Source: Strongylocentrotus purpuratus
Lineage: Eukaryota > Echinodermata > Echinoidea > Camarodonta > Strongylocentrotidae
Reading direction: 5' to 3'
Assembly (NCBI RefSeq): GCF_000002235.5
Contig: NW_022145611.1
Coordinates: 7,280,242-7,344,241, forward strand
DNA: 64,000 bases
Both the position numbers and the translations under genes were made by a program. Below, in pieces: positions 1 through 22,665 of this stretch. Position 1 is the first letter of the stretch; every line of letters starts with the position of its first letter. The notes under the pieces are model-generated. The model had not been told where the DNA came from. It saw nothing but the letters and a program-made list of their open reading frames with translations, and did not search any database.

Positions 1-10820
<10,820 letters not shown>

Positions 10821-13800
10821 GGTCTTGAACCTTGAACCTGCAAAACCTTTTTGTACAACAGCCCACAAGGGCATGCTCTCCCAATGCAACTGATGGGCAC
10901 TGTCGTATGGATGCAAGTAATCTCGTTTGTCTGTCATAGGAAAGAAGGCAGCAACAAATTTATGTAGAAATTAAAAGATTTCCTTTTTATTATGATAGCA
11001 AGTTAGAAAACATATTGTAAAACCAGAAACCTTGGCAACATTAGAGATTTGGGCATTGTTAATGATGGCCATTCGTGGCAAGAAACTTTGTGATTTGCAG
11101 AGAGTCATGTAGTGATTCAATTATGTTAAGACATGAAACATGCAAAATTAGACCATGATTGAATTTTCATGAATGCAATTTCATGCATGCCAAAGTTTCT
11201 GGTATTATGGTCTTCACTGGCATGAACGATTGTACCTTTTCAAGTCACTGGTCACATATCTTTCCGTTTACAACCAATATTATTTTTTTCAAGACTTGAC
11301 TGCCATGAAAATACCAGGAAAGAAATCAATCACAATAAAATGGTATTTGTAAACATGGTTATGCCTTGTGTTTGCATCTAAACTAATACAAAAAACAACA
11401 GCAAGATATGCAAAGTACGTTACATAATCCTGTCTGGCATTTCTGTGAGCAGGCAAACATGAATTGGATATGAGTGGGAACAGAGTGGGTTGCTGTATTA
11501 TAGTAGGGAGGCAGTTGTCGTGACATGAATGATCATATTTACATAGAATAGGTATGTGATCGGAGGGATGCGATCACATTTTGAGTTTGGACTGTGCATA
11601 TAATGTTATAAACTGACTGCAGTTGAATGAATAAATGTTAATCGATTCTTTATATATCAATTACCTTTTAAGAGACTCACACAATGCAGTTTTTGAGAGA
11701 TTTTTTTTCTTCATGCTGTGTTTATACATAGATAAAACATGAAATGTGAGTTATTACTTGTAAATAAGAAATAGAGAAAGCATAAACACTGGTATATTTC
11801 TGTAGCAGTGCGTTTTTACCGGACTGCGACAAAGTAGGGTTTATTAAGATATTTAAATGTGATATATTTATTAGCTGTGTATATTGATTTCATGTTGTCA
11901 CTACTTAATATGTAGAGTAAGAATGGTATCAAGTTTTAGTTATACCTTTTATGTGGAGAAATCCAAAGAAGCATGAAAGAATTTAGGGCTTTCTCACAAC
12001 TTTTATTGCCAACTAATGTATGACCCGAAAAAACAGCCACAATCAGTCAGGTACTGAAAATAATGTATATGACCTTTAATAAATGAAGAGAACTCAGTAG
12101 AGTTAGTAGGCATTTCACACTGTTAGTTTGAGATAGAGATAGAGAGAGAGAGATAAAGGAAAAAGACAAATGCAAGTTCACAAGAGAGAAAATAGTCACA
12201 GCTGGGAAATTCCTGAATGAAAAGGGGTAGATTGAGGACTGGTATATTTTGATTTGGAATGTCAGATTCTAGACTGGAAAATGTAGATTTACAAAGGAGG
12301 CTGGGGAATGACTTGTGAACTTAGCAGTGTGTTCCAGACATGCACTAGATTTGGATAAAAACAAATAAAGTATTCATTCACTTAATGTGGTTGATGGTAT
12401 TAATTTGTAACATACTAATTATAAAAGACGTTTTTTTTAGATACTTGTGACTTCAAAATCTTTCATTGTTACAAAACAACAAGAATGATTGTTTTACCAA
12501 GTATATGTTTTTGTAGTAGTTTTCACTTTTATGTTCCCCACCTTGGAAGTGGAAAAAATGATGTGCCTTGTGTATGTATGTATTGTGAAATTTTATTATC
12601 TTTTTCTTCTTCTTCTTCAGATCGTTGCTTGCAGTTCTTGATTAGTCCTATAGATAGAATTTTATTTTGCCCAAATTGTGTCAATGCCTTTTCCCCTTTT
12701 TTTCACCTCAATTCTTGGTTTCTGATAAATAAAACAAAATCATGATGAGCCTCTGTGTAGATGATTCTGTGCTTATCCTTTTAAATGACACAAGAGAAAT
12801 CAGCAGATGCCAATACAGTAGTCAATACAATAGTCATAAGGTGCCTTGTGTAGGGAAATCATATATAGACCCCCATGTTATATAGGAACAATTTTTGTCT
12901 ACGTTGATCCCTTGATGTGACAGTGCAATTTCTATATGAACATTGCATCCACTAGGGAGAAAAACAAGTTTGATGATATGTGTATTGGAAAAGTAGCTAC
13001 CTTTGTATAGACATCGGAAGAAAAAACAGCATGTTAGGGAGACATAATAGGTTTTTTTCTTTCCTTTATGGCTTTGCATGAGTATGACAGTGATCATCAT
13101 GGTTGTGGGTTATGCAGTGAACTTATGACATTCTGGGTGTCTTGCTCACTCAGAGATATGGCTGTTTCATAATAAGCAGTGTCACTTGCAAGTCAGAACC
13201 GAGTGCATGTCACACTGCCTCTGTTACAAGCTCATAGAAATTGTCACTCATGGATCACAGCAATAAAGCCTATGAATACTTGGTTTCGTTGTCATTGGAG
13301 AACACATGAAGTAAAACCATTTGCTATAAGTTGTGCTTTCATATATATAAAGCCAGTTCTATGCTAGTCCTATGATTATGAAACCTCATCATCTGATGGA
13401 AGCCAGAAGGGCATTACTTCTGTTAATTTATCTCGATTAGAGCCCTTATGCTTCTCAGCAGGAGACATTACATCCCTAACTAAGAGAAGACAGACTTACC
13501 GATACGTGTGTCTTGTTTACATGTCTGTCACAGAGTTTAGGAGTACCTTATGTACAGATGTCTTTGACCTTTTGTGTTCTATATGATATTTGCTGATGCT
13601 TTTGCTGTGCTCATGTATTTCTCTCCTCTTTTTTTTTATACAATGGCATTATTTTGTTCGTACCAAACGTCTTTGCAGATGTCGCGGGGGAAAATCAACA
13701 GATTTCTTCTCGACACTTCCCCTTCAAGTCTTGCGTCATCCCGATGTGATTTGACAAGTTATTTTGTATAGTAAGCAATCTGTAGTGAAATGTGGTGGAG

Positions 13801-14880
13801 TTTGGGACGAAAAATAAATAATTCCTTACTAAAATGCTAGGTTTGATTATATATAGAAATACATAAGTGAGTGAAACAAAGTATAAATGAAGAGAAGATT
13901 GTCTTCTTTGGTTTTGAAAAGGACAGCTCCATCATAAGATAGATATTCAAGTTACATTTGACAAAAGGAAGTACATTATATCACTCCCGAGTTATCTATT
14001 TCTGAAAGTATTGCGGTGATTCATCAAGAAGAATTTACCAAATGAAAATCTTATTTTCTTCTTTTGTTCAGTATTCTTAATTTTACATTCAGAGTAAGCT
14101 TTCGCTGTGTAATTGCCATTTCATTTCTAGTAAGTTCTGTTTTAGTTCTACTGTAAGCTTTTGCTTCGATGTGTGGCTTAAAACACTCTGCTGTGTCCTA
14201 GTGTAATTTTATTCATCATTTTGCTTTTAACCATCAGAACCTTCTGAATTTTTCATCCGATGGGCAAAATCTATCCGAGTTGCTTTTCAACTCACACAAT
14301 GGTGCTCGTTTTATGATGATTAAGAGAGATATATGAATCTTAAGGTTAGCCCTATCATTAAAATTCACATTTGGGTCTAAGAAAGCTTACTTCCAACAAA
14401 AATATAATTTTTTAATCGTTATTTATGTTTCTTTAAACAAAATTCTTGGTGTAAAACTCTCCCAGGTGGACCTAGGTTGGTGAATTTATCAATAGAGATC
14501 CATTTCAATGGTATATAAGGGTTTGTTGATTAATGATACATAATAAATCAGAAAACGTTTTCATCTTACGTGTAATGTTGTGTGTCTTTATTTCAGGGTA
14601 TCAATCCCTGGATCAAATCTATAGCCATCTTTATGAGAAATCTCAATGTTATTAGAGCAAGTGTGAAAGAGAGGGGAGACAGAGGGTGAGGGACCAAGAC
14701 AAATGGAAAAGGACTCAAGGAGACAGAAAGAGAAAATGAGAGAGCAAGCGAGAGAAAGAAAGATAATTTTACTGATTTATTGACGTTTTGAAATGGCTTA
14801 GAGTCTTAATAGACTGAGTTTGAATTCTTATCGTGTTTAAGTCGTTTTTATGCAGTTCCATTTTCAACGCCATTACAGTT
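10821..14880 (+). other. PPP1CB 3' UTR and downstream AT-rich sequence
   Basis: The 3' UTR starts after the stop at 10818-10820. The first AATAAA is at 11334-11339 and is followed by T/G-rich sequence, making it a plausible poly(A) signal. Further AATAAA hexamers occur near 11630, 12364, 12727 and 13811, so the true end is undecided; vertebrate PPP1CB has a long 3' UTR. No protein gene or RNA gene is supported. A short GA-rich tract lies at 12132-12155 and another purine-rich stretch at 14665-14765. Confidence 0.55.
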
Positions 14881-14882
14881 TA

Positions 14883-15191
14883 ATAAGGGAGTTTACAGAT
14901 ACAATATGCGCATGGGCAGATAAAGGTCATTTGTACCAAAAAGGTAAAATCCACAGAGATGAATACTGGATATGCGCTCATGAAAGTTATGTAACATTAT
15001 TCATTTATGCACCAACGGTACATTCTATGATACGCAGGTGGAAGTATTCTTTTCAAGAGGGCAAACAAAAGGTATTCTAGCACATCTAGGACTTTGGCAG
15101 TTATTATTCTAATATGCTCAAAGTGGAACTTCTCCATGTGTAAAAGATCTGTGGATATTTGGGGTCATTTGTACCATGTAAACTCCCTTAT
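14883..15191. mobile_element. MITE with 17-bp perfect inverted repeats
   Basis: TAATAAGGGAGTTTACA at 14881-14897 is exactly inverted at 15177-15193. Taking the outermost TA on each side as a target duplication gives a 309-bp element, fitting a Tc1/mariner-type non-autonomous transposon. The interior has no transposase frame. It lies just downstream (with respect to the - strand gene) of the tRNA at 15319-15400. Confidence 0.75.
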
Positions 15192-15318
15192 TATTTATTT
15201 TGTTTTACGAACTAATGAATTTAAATTTTTTAAAGATCATATTTTCATATTTTCTGCAGTTCAATCGAAAAAAATACCAATTTGCTGCATTATGTTATTT
15301 CATAAAAAGGCATAAATG

Positions 15319-15400
15319 CGACGAGGGTGGGATTCGAACCCACGCGTGCAGAGCACAATGGATTAGCAAACCATCGCCATAACCACTCGGCCACCTCGTC
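15319..15400 (-). tRNA. tRNA-Ser(GCT), divergent copy
   Basis: This 82-nt sequence has a seven-pair acceptor stem (GACGAGG with CCTCGTC), a long variable arm, the B box GGTTCGAATCC and anticodon GCT in the loop. Compared with the other copies in the window it has an A to T change in the D loop and a change at the base of the anticodon stem that makes a T-T mismatch, leaving four pairs. A short T-run follows on the transcribed strand. It may be functional or decaying; it is the most diverged of the seven. Confidence 0.8.
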
Positions 15401-15689
15401 AGATGATGGTGATTATAACCGTTTTATCTCAATTCTGTTAGCTTTCTAAAAATCTAATTTCATGTCGGTTTCATCATCCTAAGTTAGGCTGTATATTATT
15501 CGCAGGTATTGCGCCATAAGCCAGTTCGGCGCATGTTTAGATAAACGTCATTTGATATATGAATGCGCATGCTCCTCATGAAAGTGGTTTCACACTTAGC
15601 TTCCCTTTTAACTTGACGCTACCCTTTTAATCTAAGTCGGAACTGGGGGTGGATTTATAAACTAACAGCTTTCCCAAAAAATGACGGGT

Positions 15690-16264
15690 TCATAATTGTC
15701 TCTCTCTCTCTCTCTAAGTGCCATATCGTTTGACTTTGACAATCATGCTGTTCCACAACCCTCGGCTCCTCTGTACCACTCCCATCATGCAGTTCTTTCA
15801 CTCCTCTCTCTTCCAACAATTTCTGCAGACTGTCCATCCAAAGTATCCTCCTTCTTCCCCTTCTCCTTCTTCCCACAATTTTCCCTGTCAAAGCAAGATT
15901 CTCTAGGCCTTCTTTACGTGTAATGTGACCCATGAACTTCAACTGCCTAATCAACATCTCATGTATCATTTTCCTTTGCACTCCAGCTCGTGTGAGAACT
16001 TCCTCATTACTAACTTTGTCAGTCCAAGGGATTTTCATCATTCTTCTTTAAAACCACATTTCGCAACTTTCCAAACGCTTTTTAGTATCAGAGGCTAGAG
16101 TCCATGTTTACTACCATACATAAGTATACTGGGTAGATGTAACAATTCAATACTCTTATTCTGGTCCTCATACTCAATGTTCGATTTGTCAGAATTTTGC
16201 CTAACTTTGAAAGAATTTTGCCTAACTTTGAAAATGCAGATTTAGCGAGAGCTATCCTTCTCTT
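15690..16264 (-). mobile_element. RTE-like LINE fragment, 3' portion of reverse transcriptase ORF
   Basis: Read on the - strand this gives the C-terminal part of a non-LTR reverse transcriptase ORF: RRIALAKSAFSKLGK, LNCYIYP, MMKIPWTDKVSNEEVL, LKFMGHITRKEG and GRRRRGRRRILWMDSLQKLL. The frame is broken, including a stop before RRMMKIPW. A 21-base segment is duplicated in tandem near 16193-16235, repeating SKLGKIL. The same ORF continues at 17817-18022, so the two pieces are one LINE copy interrupted by the element at 16265-17808. A relative lies on the + strand at 40720-41102. The RTE assignment rests on motif recall only. Confidence 0.8.
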
Positions 16265-17808
16265 CATGGGTGTCGATCCCGGGGGGGGGGGGATATATCC
16301 CCCCCCCCAATATTTCAGGTGGGGGGGATGGCCTGTACAATCATTCACCATCAAAACAAAAAAAAAAAATGAAGAGAAAAATTAAGGATGAGAGCCCGAT
16401 GAGAGTAGTTAATGGTTATTACTCGCAAGATGACCATCAATATATACATTTTGCTATCTCATTTTCATAATACATACATATATGCGAAGTAAATAAGACA
16501 ACCGTATATGAGACAAGGATAAATTGAACTCTCGCTCATACGGCTTCATCAGGAATTGATGAATTTATTCAATTTGTTCAATCAACAGCATCATAGAAAT
16601 GCAGTGCGCCAAATGCAAAGACGCAGCGTCAAAAAGCAACGAGCTAAATGTTAAGCGCGAAGCGCAAAAATAGCAATCTGCAATGCACATCAGACAATCC
16701 TGGACAGTGTAAACATAGATGAACTCTGTGACGATTTCGTGATGAGATCGGAGACAAGGAGAAATATTTTCGGACATTAGTATGACTTATAAAATAGTTA
16801 TGTAGTTGTTATGTTGTTTCCGTTCACCCTTTTTAAAATTCACGTCATTGTATCTTTATTTTTGTTTTTTTCACTCATTTTATTTCCTGATATTTCCTAA
16901 AAGATTTTTCAGTGGGGAAACTGAATTCAGACAAGGATTAATATAGAGAACAGTACGACGAATCGTCTTCTTTCTCTAATAATTCAGTAAAAAAGGGCAA
17001 AGCTGTTAGGGGGCAACTGAATTCAGACGTGGATTAAGCGTAATAATCAAATAAAAAGGTCAAAGTACACGATACAACAAAGCGTCTTCTTTTACGAATA
17101 ATTTAATGAATCCTGAAAGCTTCCGCGCTAAGCGCGGAATGGGCGAAAATGAATACAGACAAGGATTAAGAGTAATAATTTATTAAACGTTAAAGCTTCC
17201 GCGCTTCGCGCGGTAGGGGGGAACTGAGTTCATGAAGGACACGATACATCAAATCGTCTTCCTTCTCTAATGTGAAAGCTTCCGCGCTTCGCGCAGGAAT
17301 GGGCGAAAATGAATTCAGACAAGGATTAAGAGACGAGAATGGTACATAGGATCGTCTTCTTTCTTTAATAATCTAATGAAACGTCAGAAGGGGAAGGTGA
17401 ACTTGATTCAAACATTAAGGAATAAGAGTTGAGAATGGTACATCGAATCGTCTTCTGTCTTTAATAATCTAATGAAACGTCAGAGCTTCCGCGCTACGCG
17501 CGGAGGAAGGGGAACTTAATTCAAACAAGGATTAAGAGTCGAGAACGGTCCAACGAATCGTCTTATTTAGTGAAACGTCAAAGCTTCCGCGCTTCGCGGG
17601 GGGGGGGGGACTCCCCCTCCCTGCACGCAACCCCCTAGGGACCGCGCTTCGCGTGCTCACTACCGCCCCCTAAAATGAAATCCTGGCTACACGCTTGGGA
17701 GGGGTGCAACTTGCCACACGCTTCTACCTCTTGATTGCTTTGATCCATTGCCGAAAATATTTTGGCACCTATCATCCCCCCAACCACGGATACAAATCGA
17801 CACCCTTG
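16265..17808. mobile_element. hAT-like non-autonomous element, 1.54 kb, inserted in the LINE
   Basis: The ends CATGGGTGTCGAT (left) and ATCGACACCCTTG (right) are inverted repeats of one another with minor differences, and the flanks carry an exact 8-bp duplication CTTCTCTT (16257-16264 and 17809-17816), the size typical of hAT transposons. The insertion splits the LINE frame between EIKR and RIAL. Next to the left end are G-run and C-run blocks (16279-16330). The interior 16830-17660 is an array of ~80-bp repeats containing GAATTCAGACAAGGATTAAG and the near-palindrome CTTCCGCGCTTCGCGCGG. No transposase frame is seen. Confidence 0.85.
16900..17660. repeat. Satellite-like array with CCGCGC/GCGCGG hairpins
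   Basis: Repeats share GAATTCAGACAAGGATTAAG, then a variant of CGAATCGTCTTCTTTCT, then AATAATNTAATGAAACGTCA and CTTCCGCGCTTCGCGCGG. Copies of the last, which can fold into a six-pair GC hairpin, are visible near 17129, 17194, 17279, 17485 and 17582. The array is internal to the hAT-like element and is far more CpG-rich than the surroundings. Confidence 0.8.
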
Positions 17809-17816
17809 CTTCTCTT

Positions 17817-18022
17817 GATCTCTGTTTCACATCTGGCATCCTCGGTAATCATGCTGCCGATGTAGTTAAATGAGGAGACTTGTTTCAGTTTCAAGTTACA
17901 TTTTGGACTGCTCTTCTTGGATACCACCAGGCACTTTGTCTTGGTAAAGTTGATCTTTAGTCCCATTCTCTCACTTTCTTTTACAACTACATTCAGGAGT
18001 CTCTGGAGATCTTCATAATTGT
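17817..18022 (-). mobile_element. RTE-like LINE fragment, upstream part of the split copy
   Basis: On the - strand this encodes EDLQRLLNVVV, SERMGLKINFTKTK, LVVSKKSSP, VSSFNYIGSMITEDARCETEIKR, the region just after the catalytic core of a LINE reverse transcriptase. It runs directly into 16264 once the hAT-like insertion is taken out. The copy is 5'-truncated at about 18022. Confidence 0.8.
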
Positions 18023-18423
18023 ACTAAGTCAATTAAAAGATATTCAATTTTCATTCTTCTTTATTATACGGTGCGTCGCAGAAAAAACGAAACCGAGAAT
18101 TATCGATTTTTTAAATAATTTTTTATCATAACTTAATCACAATTATAATTAATAAATGACACATTTTGTAAAGCATAATCCCCCTCTTCGTCTTGATGCA
18201 CATTTCACGCATGATTAATTAAAACAATTTGAAGAGAGGAAACCATAAATTAATTTGGCGGGCGGTATCTGAATTTCAAAAACAAAATCTCATTTCTAGA
18301 AAGTTCATTTTTTCTGCCCTTACATATGACACCTCAATCAGGAAAAATGAGCCAGACATAACGAAGTTCTGTTTGTTTAAAGTAATGCTTGCATTTCCAT
18401 AATTTGATTTAAGGGCCACTCAA

Positions 18424-18600
18424 ACCAAAACGGGCTAAAATGGGGTTTATGATGGGAAATCAAGTTTCATGTGTTTGATAGTCACTAATTTATTTATAAA
18501 TCGAAACGTCAAAGCGATCCATATATCAAAGATTGAAGCCGGGGGAGGGGTAACATTTCTATGAATTCGTTTAGCTATGAACAGTAACATTATTTGTACA
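18424..18600 (-). repeat. Inverted partial copy of the tRNA-Ser unit flank
   Basis: The reverse complement matches 19740-19860: the string GGCTTCAATCTTTGATA, then TGACGTTTCGATTTATA, then CCCATCATAAACYCCATTTT. It also holds the AGAAATGTTACCCC segment that normally sits downstream of the tRNA. It faces the + strand units across the minisatellite at 18853-19352. Confidence 0.75.
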
Positions 18601-18852
18601 AAATTGAGTCGATAAACTTTAAATATGGACAATTACCTTAATCGTTAGATATCTACGAAGTTCGTGATTGAAGGCGAAGACCAGCGGTCATTGAACATCC
18701 AGCTCAGCTCCGAAGATCTCAGTGCAATTACCACATTCAGTGCAAGCAGGGCATGTGAGTTAAAGTCTCACCTCCCTGGTGCAAGTACCATCACAGTCCA
18801 TTATGGTATGCAGGGTGGTCGTAAAAGTTTCTGCGCGTGCTCACTTTGTAGG

Positions 18853-19352
18853 GAAGTTCGGAAAGTGTTAGGAATTGTTAGGAAAGGTTAGGAAAGGTTA
18901 GGAAAGTGTTAGGAAAGGTTAGGAAAGTGTTAGGAATTGTTAGGAAAGTGTTAGGAAAGGTTAGGAAAGTGTTAGGAATTGTTAGGAAAGTGTTAGGAAA
19001 GGTTAGAAAAGTGTTAGGAAAGTGTTAGGAAAGGTTAGAAAAGTGTTAGGAAAGTGTTAGGAAAGGTTATGAAAGTGTTAGAAATGGTTAGGAAAGTGTT
19101 AGGAATCGTTAGGAATCGTTAGGAATGGTTAGAAAAGTGTTAGGAAAGGTTAGGAATCGTTAGGAATGGTTAGAGAAGTGTTAGGAAAGGTTAGGAAAGG
19201 TTAGGAATGGTTAGGAATGGTTAGGAAAGTGTTAGGAAAGTGTTAGGAATTGTTAGGAAAGGTTAGGAAAGTGTTAGGAAAGGTGAGGAATCGTTAGGAA
19301 TGGTTAAGAATGGTTATGAATGGTTAGGAATGGTTCGGAATTGTTAGGAAAG
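18853..19352. repeat. GTTAGGAAAG-type minisatellite
   Basis: About 500 bases of imperfect 10-12-bp units, mainly GTTAGGAAAG, GTGTTAGGAAA, GTTAGGAATG and GTTAGGAATC. It is not the metazoan telomere repeat, though each unit contains TTAGG. Confidence 0.95.
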
Positions 19353-19380
19353 GGGATGACCGTCCAATCTCCGCACTTCA

Positions 19381-19393
19381 CGGCCACCTCGTC
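19381..19393 (-). pseudogene. tRNA-Ser(GCT) 5' remnant
   Basis: CGGCCACCTCGTC is the complement of the first 13 bases of the tRNA-Ser genes in this window, and the bases after it (19394-19565) match the 5' flank of the - strand tRNA at 33096-33177. The rest of the tRNA is missing, replaced by the minisatellite side. Confidence 0.75.
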
Positions 19394-20128
19394 TGAATAT
19401 ATTATTTATATTGGTGTAGTTGGATTTGTACAACAGACTGTTTTGTGTAATCGTAATGAATAATGATTTATTTACGATTTCGGCGGCTTGATTATCATTG
19501 TTCTTTCTCATATAGTTTGATATAGTTGTGCTGCCACAATCAGTTAAAATTAGAAATGAATGATATCTTTTGAGAAGTTTTCAAACCTTTACGAATTTAT
19601 AGAAATGTCCCCCCCCCCCCCCCTGCAAACAAGCAAGCCATGGCACTGTTCAATTCAACGCACTTCCTATTAAAAACGCAAGTCGACTGTGATTGGTTGA
19701 AAGTTTAAAAAAAAACTTTAAAAAACCTTTGTATTGTCAAAGGGGCTTCAATCTTTGATACATGGATCGCGTTGACGTTTCGATTTATAGATAAATTAAT
19801 GACTATCAAACACATGAAACTCGATTTCCCATCATAAACTCCATTTTAACCCGTTTTAGTTAGAAAACTTTATAGCAAGTTAAATCACAAAATATTACAC
19901 ACTTTGAGAACCTATAAAACCAATCGATAGTACTACTTGTATAGTTCAAGAAGATTGTATATCAACAAAACTTTTATAATTCTGTATAAGGATATCTTAA
20001 GGCCACGAACTTCAATTAACGATTTTAAATTGCACATAATTTCAACATTGTTTGATATCGAGTCATGTTTCTTTATCATGCTTATAAAAGAAACAATTCA
20101 ATTGCACCAAGATTAAAGAATATATTCA

Positions 20129-20210
20129 GACGAGGTGGCCGAGTGGTTAAGGCGATGGACTGCTAATCCATTGTGCTCTGCACGCGTGGGTTCGAATCCC
20201 ATCCTCGTCG
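20129..20210 (+). tRNA. tRNA-Ser(GCT)
   Basis: An 82-nt gene with A box TGGCCGAGTGGTTAAGGC, anticodon GCT in the loop CTGCTAA, long variable arm and B box GGTTCGAATCC; acceptor stem GACGAGG/CCTCGTC with discriminator G. A TTTT terminator follows about 13 bases downstream. It would decode AGC/AGT serine codons. Confidence 0.96.
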
Positions 20211-20826
20211 CTAGGATTCCGTTTTAGTGATCTTTTGAAAAGTTTTCATAGCTATACGTATTAATAGAAATGTTACCCCCCCCCCCCTGCAAACAAGCAA
20301 ACCAATAACACTGTTCAAATCAATTCAAATTCAGTATGAAAACTTCTTTCATGAAAACTTTCGTTTTAACGCACCTCCTATTAAAAACGCAAGTCGACTC
20401 TGATTGGTTGAGAGTTTAAAAATAAATTTTAAAAAATGTGTATGGGCAATTGGGCTTCAATCTTTGATACATAGATCACTTTGACGTTTTGATTTATAAA
20501 TAATTTAGTTGCTATCATACACATAAAACCTGATTTCCCATCATTAAAAAAAAAAGATTCTTAAACTGTATAGCAAGTTAAATCACAATATATAACACAC
20601 TTGGAGAACCTATAAAACCAGTTCAAGAAAATATATTGGGATTGTCCCGGGGATTGCACATCAACAATACTTTCACAATTCTGTATAAGGATATTATAAA
20701 GACACTGACTGTAATTAAGGATTTTAACTTGCACATAATTTCAGCTTTGTTAGATATCGAGTTGGTTTCTTTATCATGCTTATAAAAGAAACAATTCAAT
20801 TGCACCAAGATTAAAGAATATATTCA

Positions 20827-20908
20827 GACGAGGTGGCCGAGTGGTTAAGGCGATGGACTGCTAATCCATTGTGCTCTGCACGCGTGGGTTCGAATCCCAT
20901 CCTCGTCG
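20827..20908 (+). tRNA. tRNA-Ser(GCT)
   Basis: Identical in sequence to the gene at 20129-20210 and in the next tandem unit, with the same downstream TTTT terminator. Confidence 0.96.
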
Positions 20909-21541
20909 CTAGGATTCTGTTTTAGTGATCTTTTGAAAAGTAATCATACATATACGAATTAATAGAAATGTTACCCCCACCCCCCCCCCCCCCCACCCCT
21001 CCTCTGTAAACAAGCAAACCAATAACACTGTTCAAATCAATTCAAATTCAGTATGAAAACTTCTTTCATGAAAACTTTCGTTTTAACGCACCTCGTATTA
21101 AAAACGCAAGTCGACTCTGATTGGTTGAGAGTTTAAAAATAAATTTTAAAAAATTTGTATGGGCAACTGGGCTTCAATCTTTGATACATGGATCGCTTTG
21201 ACGTTTTGATTTATAAATAATTTAGTGGCTATTATACACATAAAACCTGAATTCCCATCATTAAAAAAAAGATTCTTAAACTGTATAGCAAGTTAAATCA
21301 CAATATATTACACACTTGAAGAACCTATAAAACAAGTTCAAGAAAATATATTGGGATTGTCCCGGGGATTGCACATCAACAATACTTTCACAATTCTGTA
21401 TAAGAATATTATAAAGACACTGACTGTAATTAAGGATTTTAACTTGCACATAATTTCAGCTTTGTTAGATATCGTGTTGGTTTCTTTATCATGCTTATAA
21501 AAGAAATCATTCAATTGCACCAAGATTAAGGAATATATTCA

Positions 21542-21623
21542 GACGAGGTGGCCGAGTGGTTAAGGCGATGGACTGCTAATCCATTGTGCTCTGCACGCGT
21601 GGGTTCGAATCCCATCCTCGTCG
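21542..21623 (+). tRNA. tRNA-Ser(GCT)
   Basis: Identical to the two preceding + strand copies, in the third tandem unit. A TTTT terminator follows in GATTCTGTTTTAAT. Confidence 0.96.
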
Positions 21624-22014
21624 CTAGGATTCTGTTTTAATGATCTTTTGAAAAGTATTCATACATATACGAATTAATAGAAATGTTACCCCCCCCCCCC
21701 ACCCTTCCTCTGTAAACAAGCAAACCAATAACACTGTTCAATTCAATTCAAATTTTATGAAAACTTTCGTTTTGACGCACCAAGTCGGCTCTGATTGGTT
21801 GAGAGTTAAAAAAAAACAACTTTGTATGGGCAATGGAGCTTCAATCGTTGATACATGAATCGCTTTAACGTTTCGATTTATAAACAATAATATTTATTGG
21901 CTATTATACACATAAATCCTGATTTTCCATCATTAAAAAAGAATATTCTCAAACTGTATAGCAAGTTAAATCACAATATATTACATACTTTGAGAACCTA
22001 TAAACCAATCGATA

Positions 22015-22445
22015 AAGGATCTCACATTCTCATTCATATTGTCCGAACCTCGTTAGTCTTCTCATTCTGTTATATCCCAAGTGGCCACTCAATAATCATT
22101 CTTTTTCATCTTTATATATCAAATTGAAATCCAACTACCACATACATCTGCATCCCTCTTTCTTTTTTTCTTCTTTTTTCTGTCTTTTTCCCTTTTACCA
22201 ATATTTTTTCCTCCATATTTGTATTATTATGTATCCATAGAGGGTAGTCATGCTATCAAGCTTTGCTTACTTTGTCAACCCTCCTGTTTTCGATTAGTTA
22301 AAGCCAGCCTTACTTTATTCTACATAATTATATTCTTTTGTCATGTGTAAATTTGCAATGTTTGTTTGTTATATATTTGTAAAAATGCAAAAGCAAAAGA
22401 AAATCAAACAGAAATAAATCAATTAAATCAATCAAATCAAATCAA
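22015..22445 (+). mobile_element. Possible LINE 3' end with AAATC tail
   Basis: After breaking the last tRNA unit, the sequence ends in AATAAATCAATTAAATC and a short (AAATC)n tail, as many non-LTR elements do. No coding motif was found, so this rests on tail structure alone. Confidence 0.4.
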
Positions 22446-22467
22446 ATATTCCTCGACAAACATTTGA

Positions 22468-22665
22468 AGGTATTGTATCCATTTTGCAGCCAATATCGAA
22501 TTCTGTAGAACTTTGCAGGAATTATGAATATGTCACGTAGGGCCCATATATTATTTAAACATTAGCAGTATCCTAGTATTTAAATTATGCAAGGTAACCC
22601 GTTTACTTACTAGTCTTCACTGTCAGACACTATTGAGTGAGTGAGTGAGTGACTGACTTAAAAAA
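22468..22665 (-). mobile_element. Partial TTAA-type MITE (46756-47286 family)
   Basis: TTTTGCAGCCAA, CTGTAGAACTTTGCAGGAAT, TATGCAAGG and CACTATTGAGTGAGTGAG match, in reverse, the right part of the element at 46756-47286. The terminal AAGGTATTGTATCC is a decayed form of that family's end. Only this end is present. Confidence 0.6.

Larger units (their letters stand above)
19561..22014 (+). repeat. Tandem ~700-bp units, three with tRNA-Ser(GCT)
   Basis: Units repeat with ~698- and ~715-bp spacing. Each has an upstream part (CTTCAATCTTTGATACAT ... GCACCAAGATTAAAGAATAT), the tRNA, then CTAGGATTC, GAAATGTTACCCC with a C-run, and GTCGACTCTGATTGGTTGA. Three units hold intact tRNAs at 20129, 20827 and 21542. 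The first unit begins within its downstream part, and the last is cut at about 22014 by another repeat. Confidence 0.9.

Noticed and set aside
18853-19352. Interstitial telomere repeat
   Set aside because: Units are GTTAGGAAAG-like of 10-12 bp, not runs of TTAGGG; TTAGG occurs only as part of the unit.
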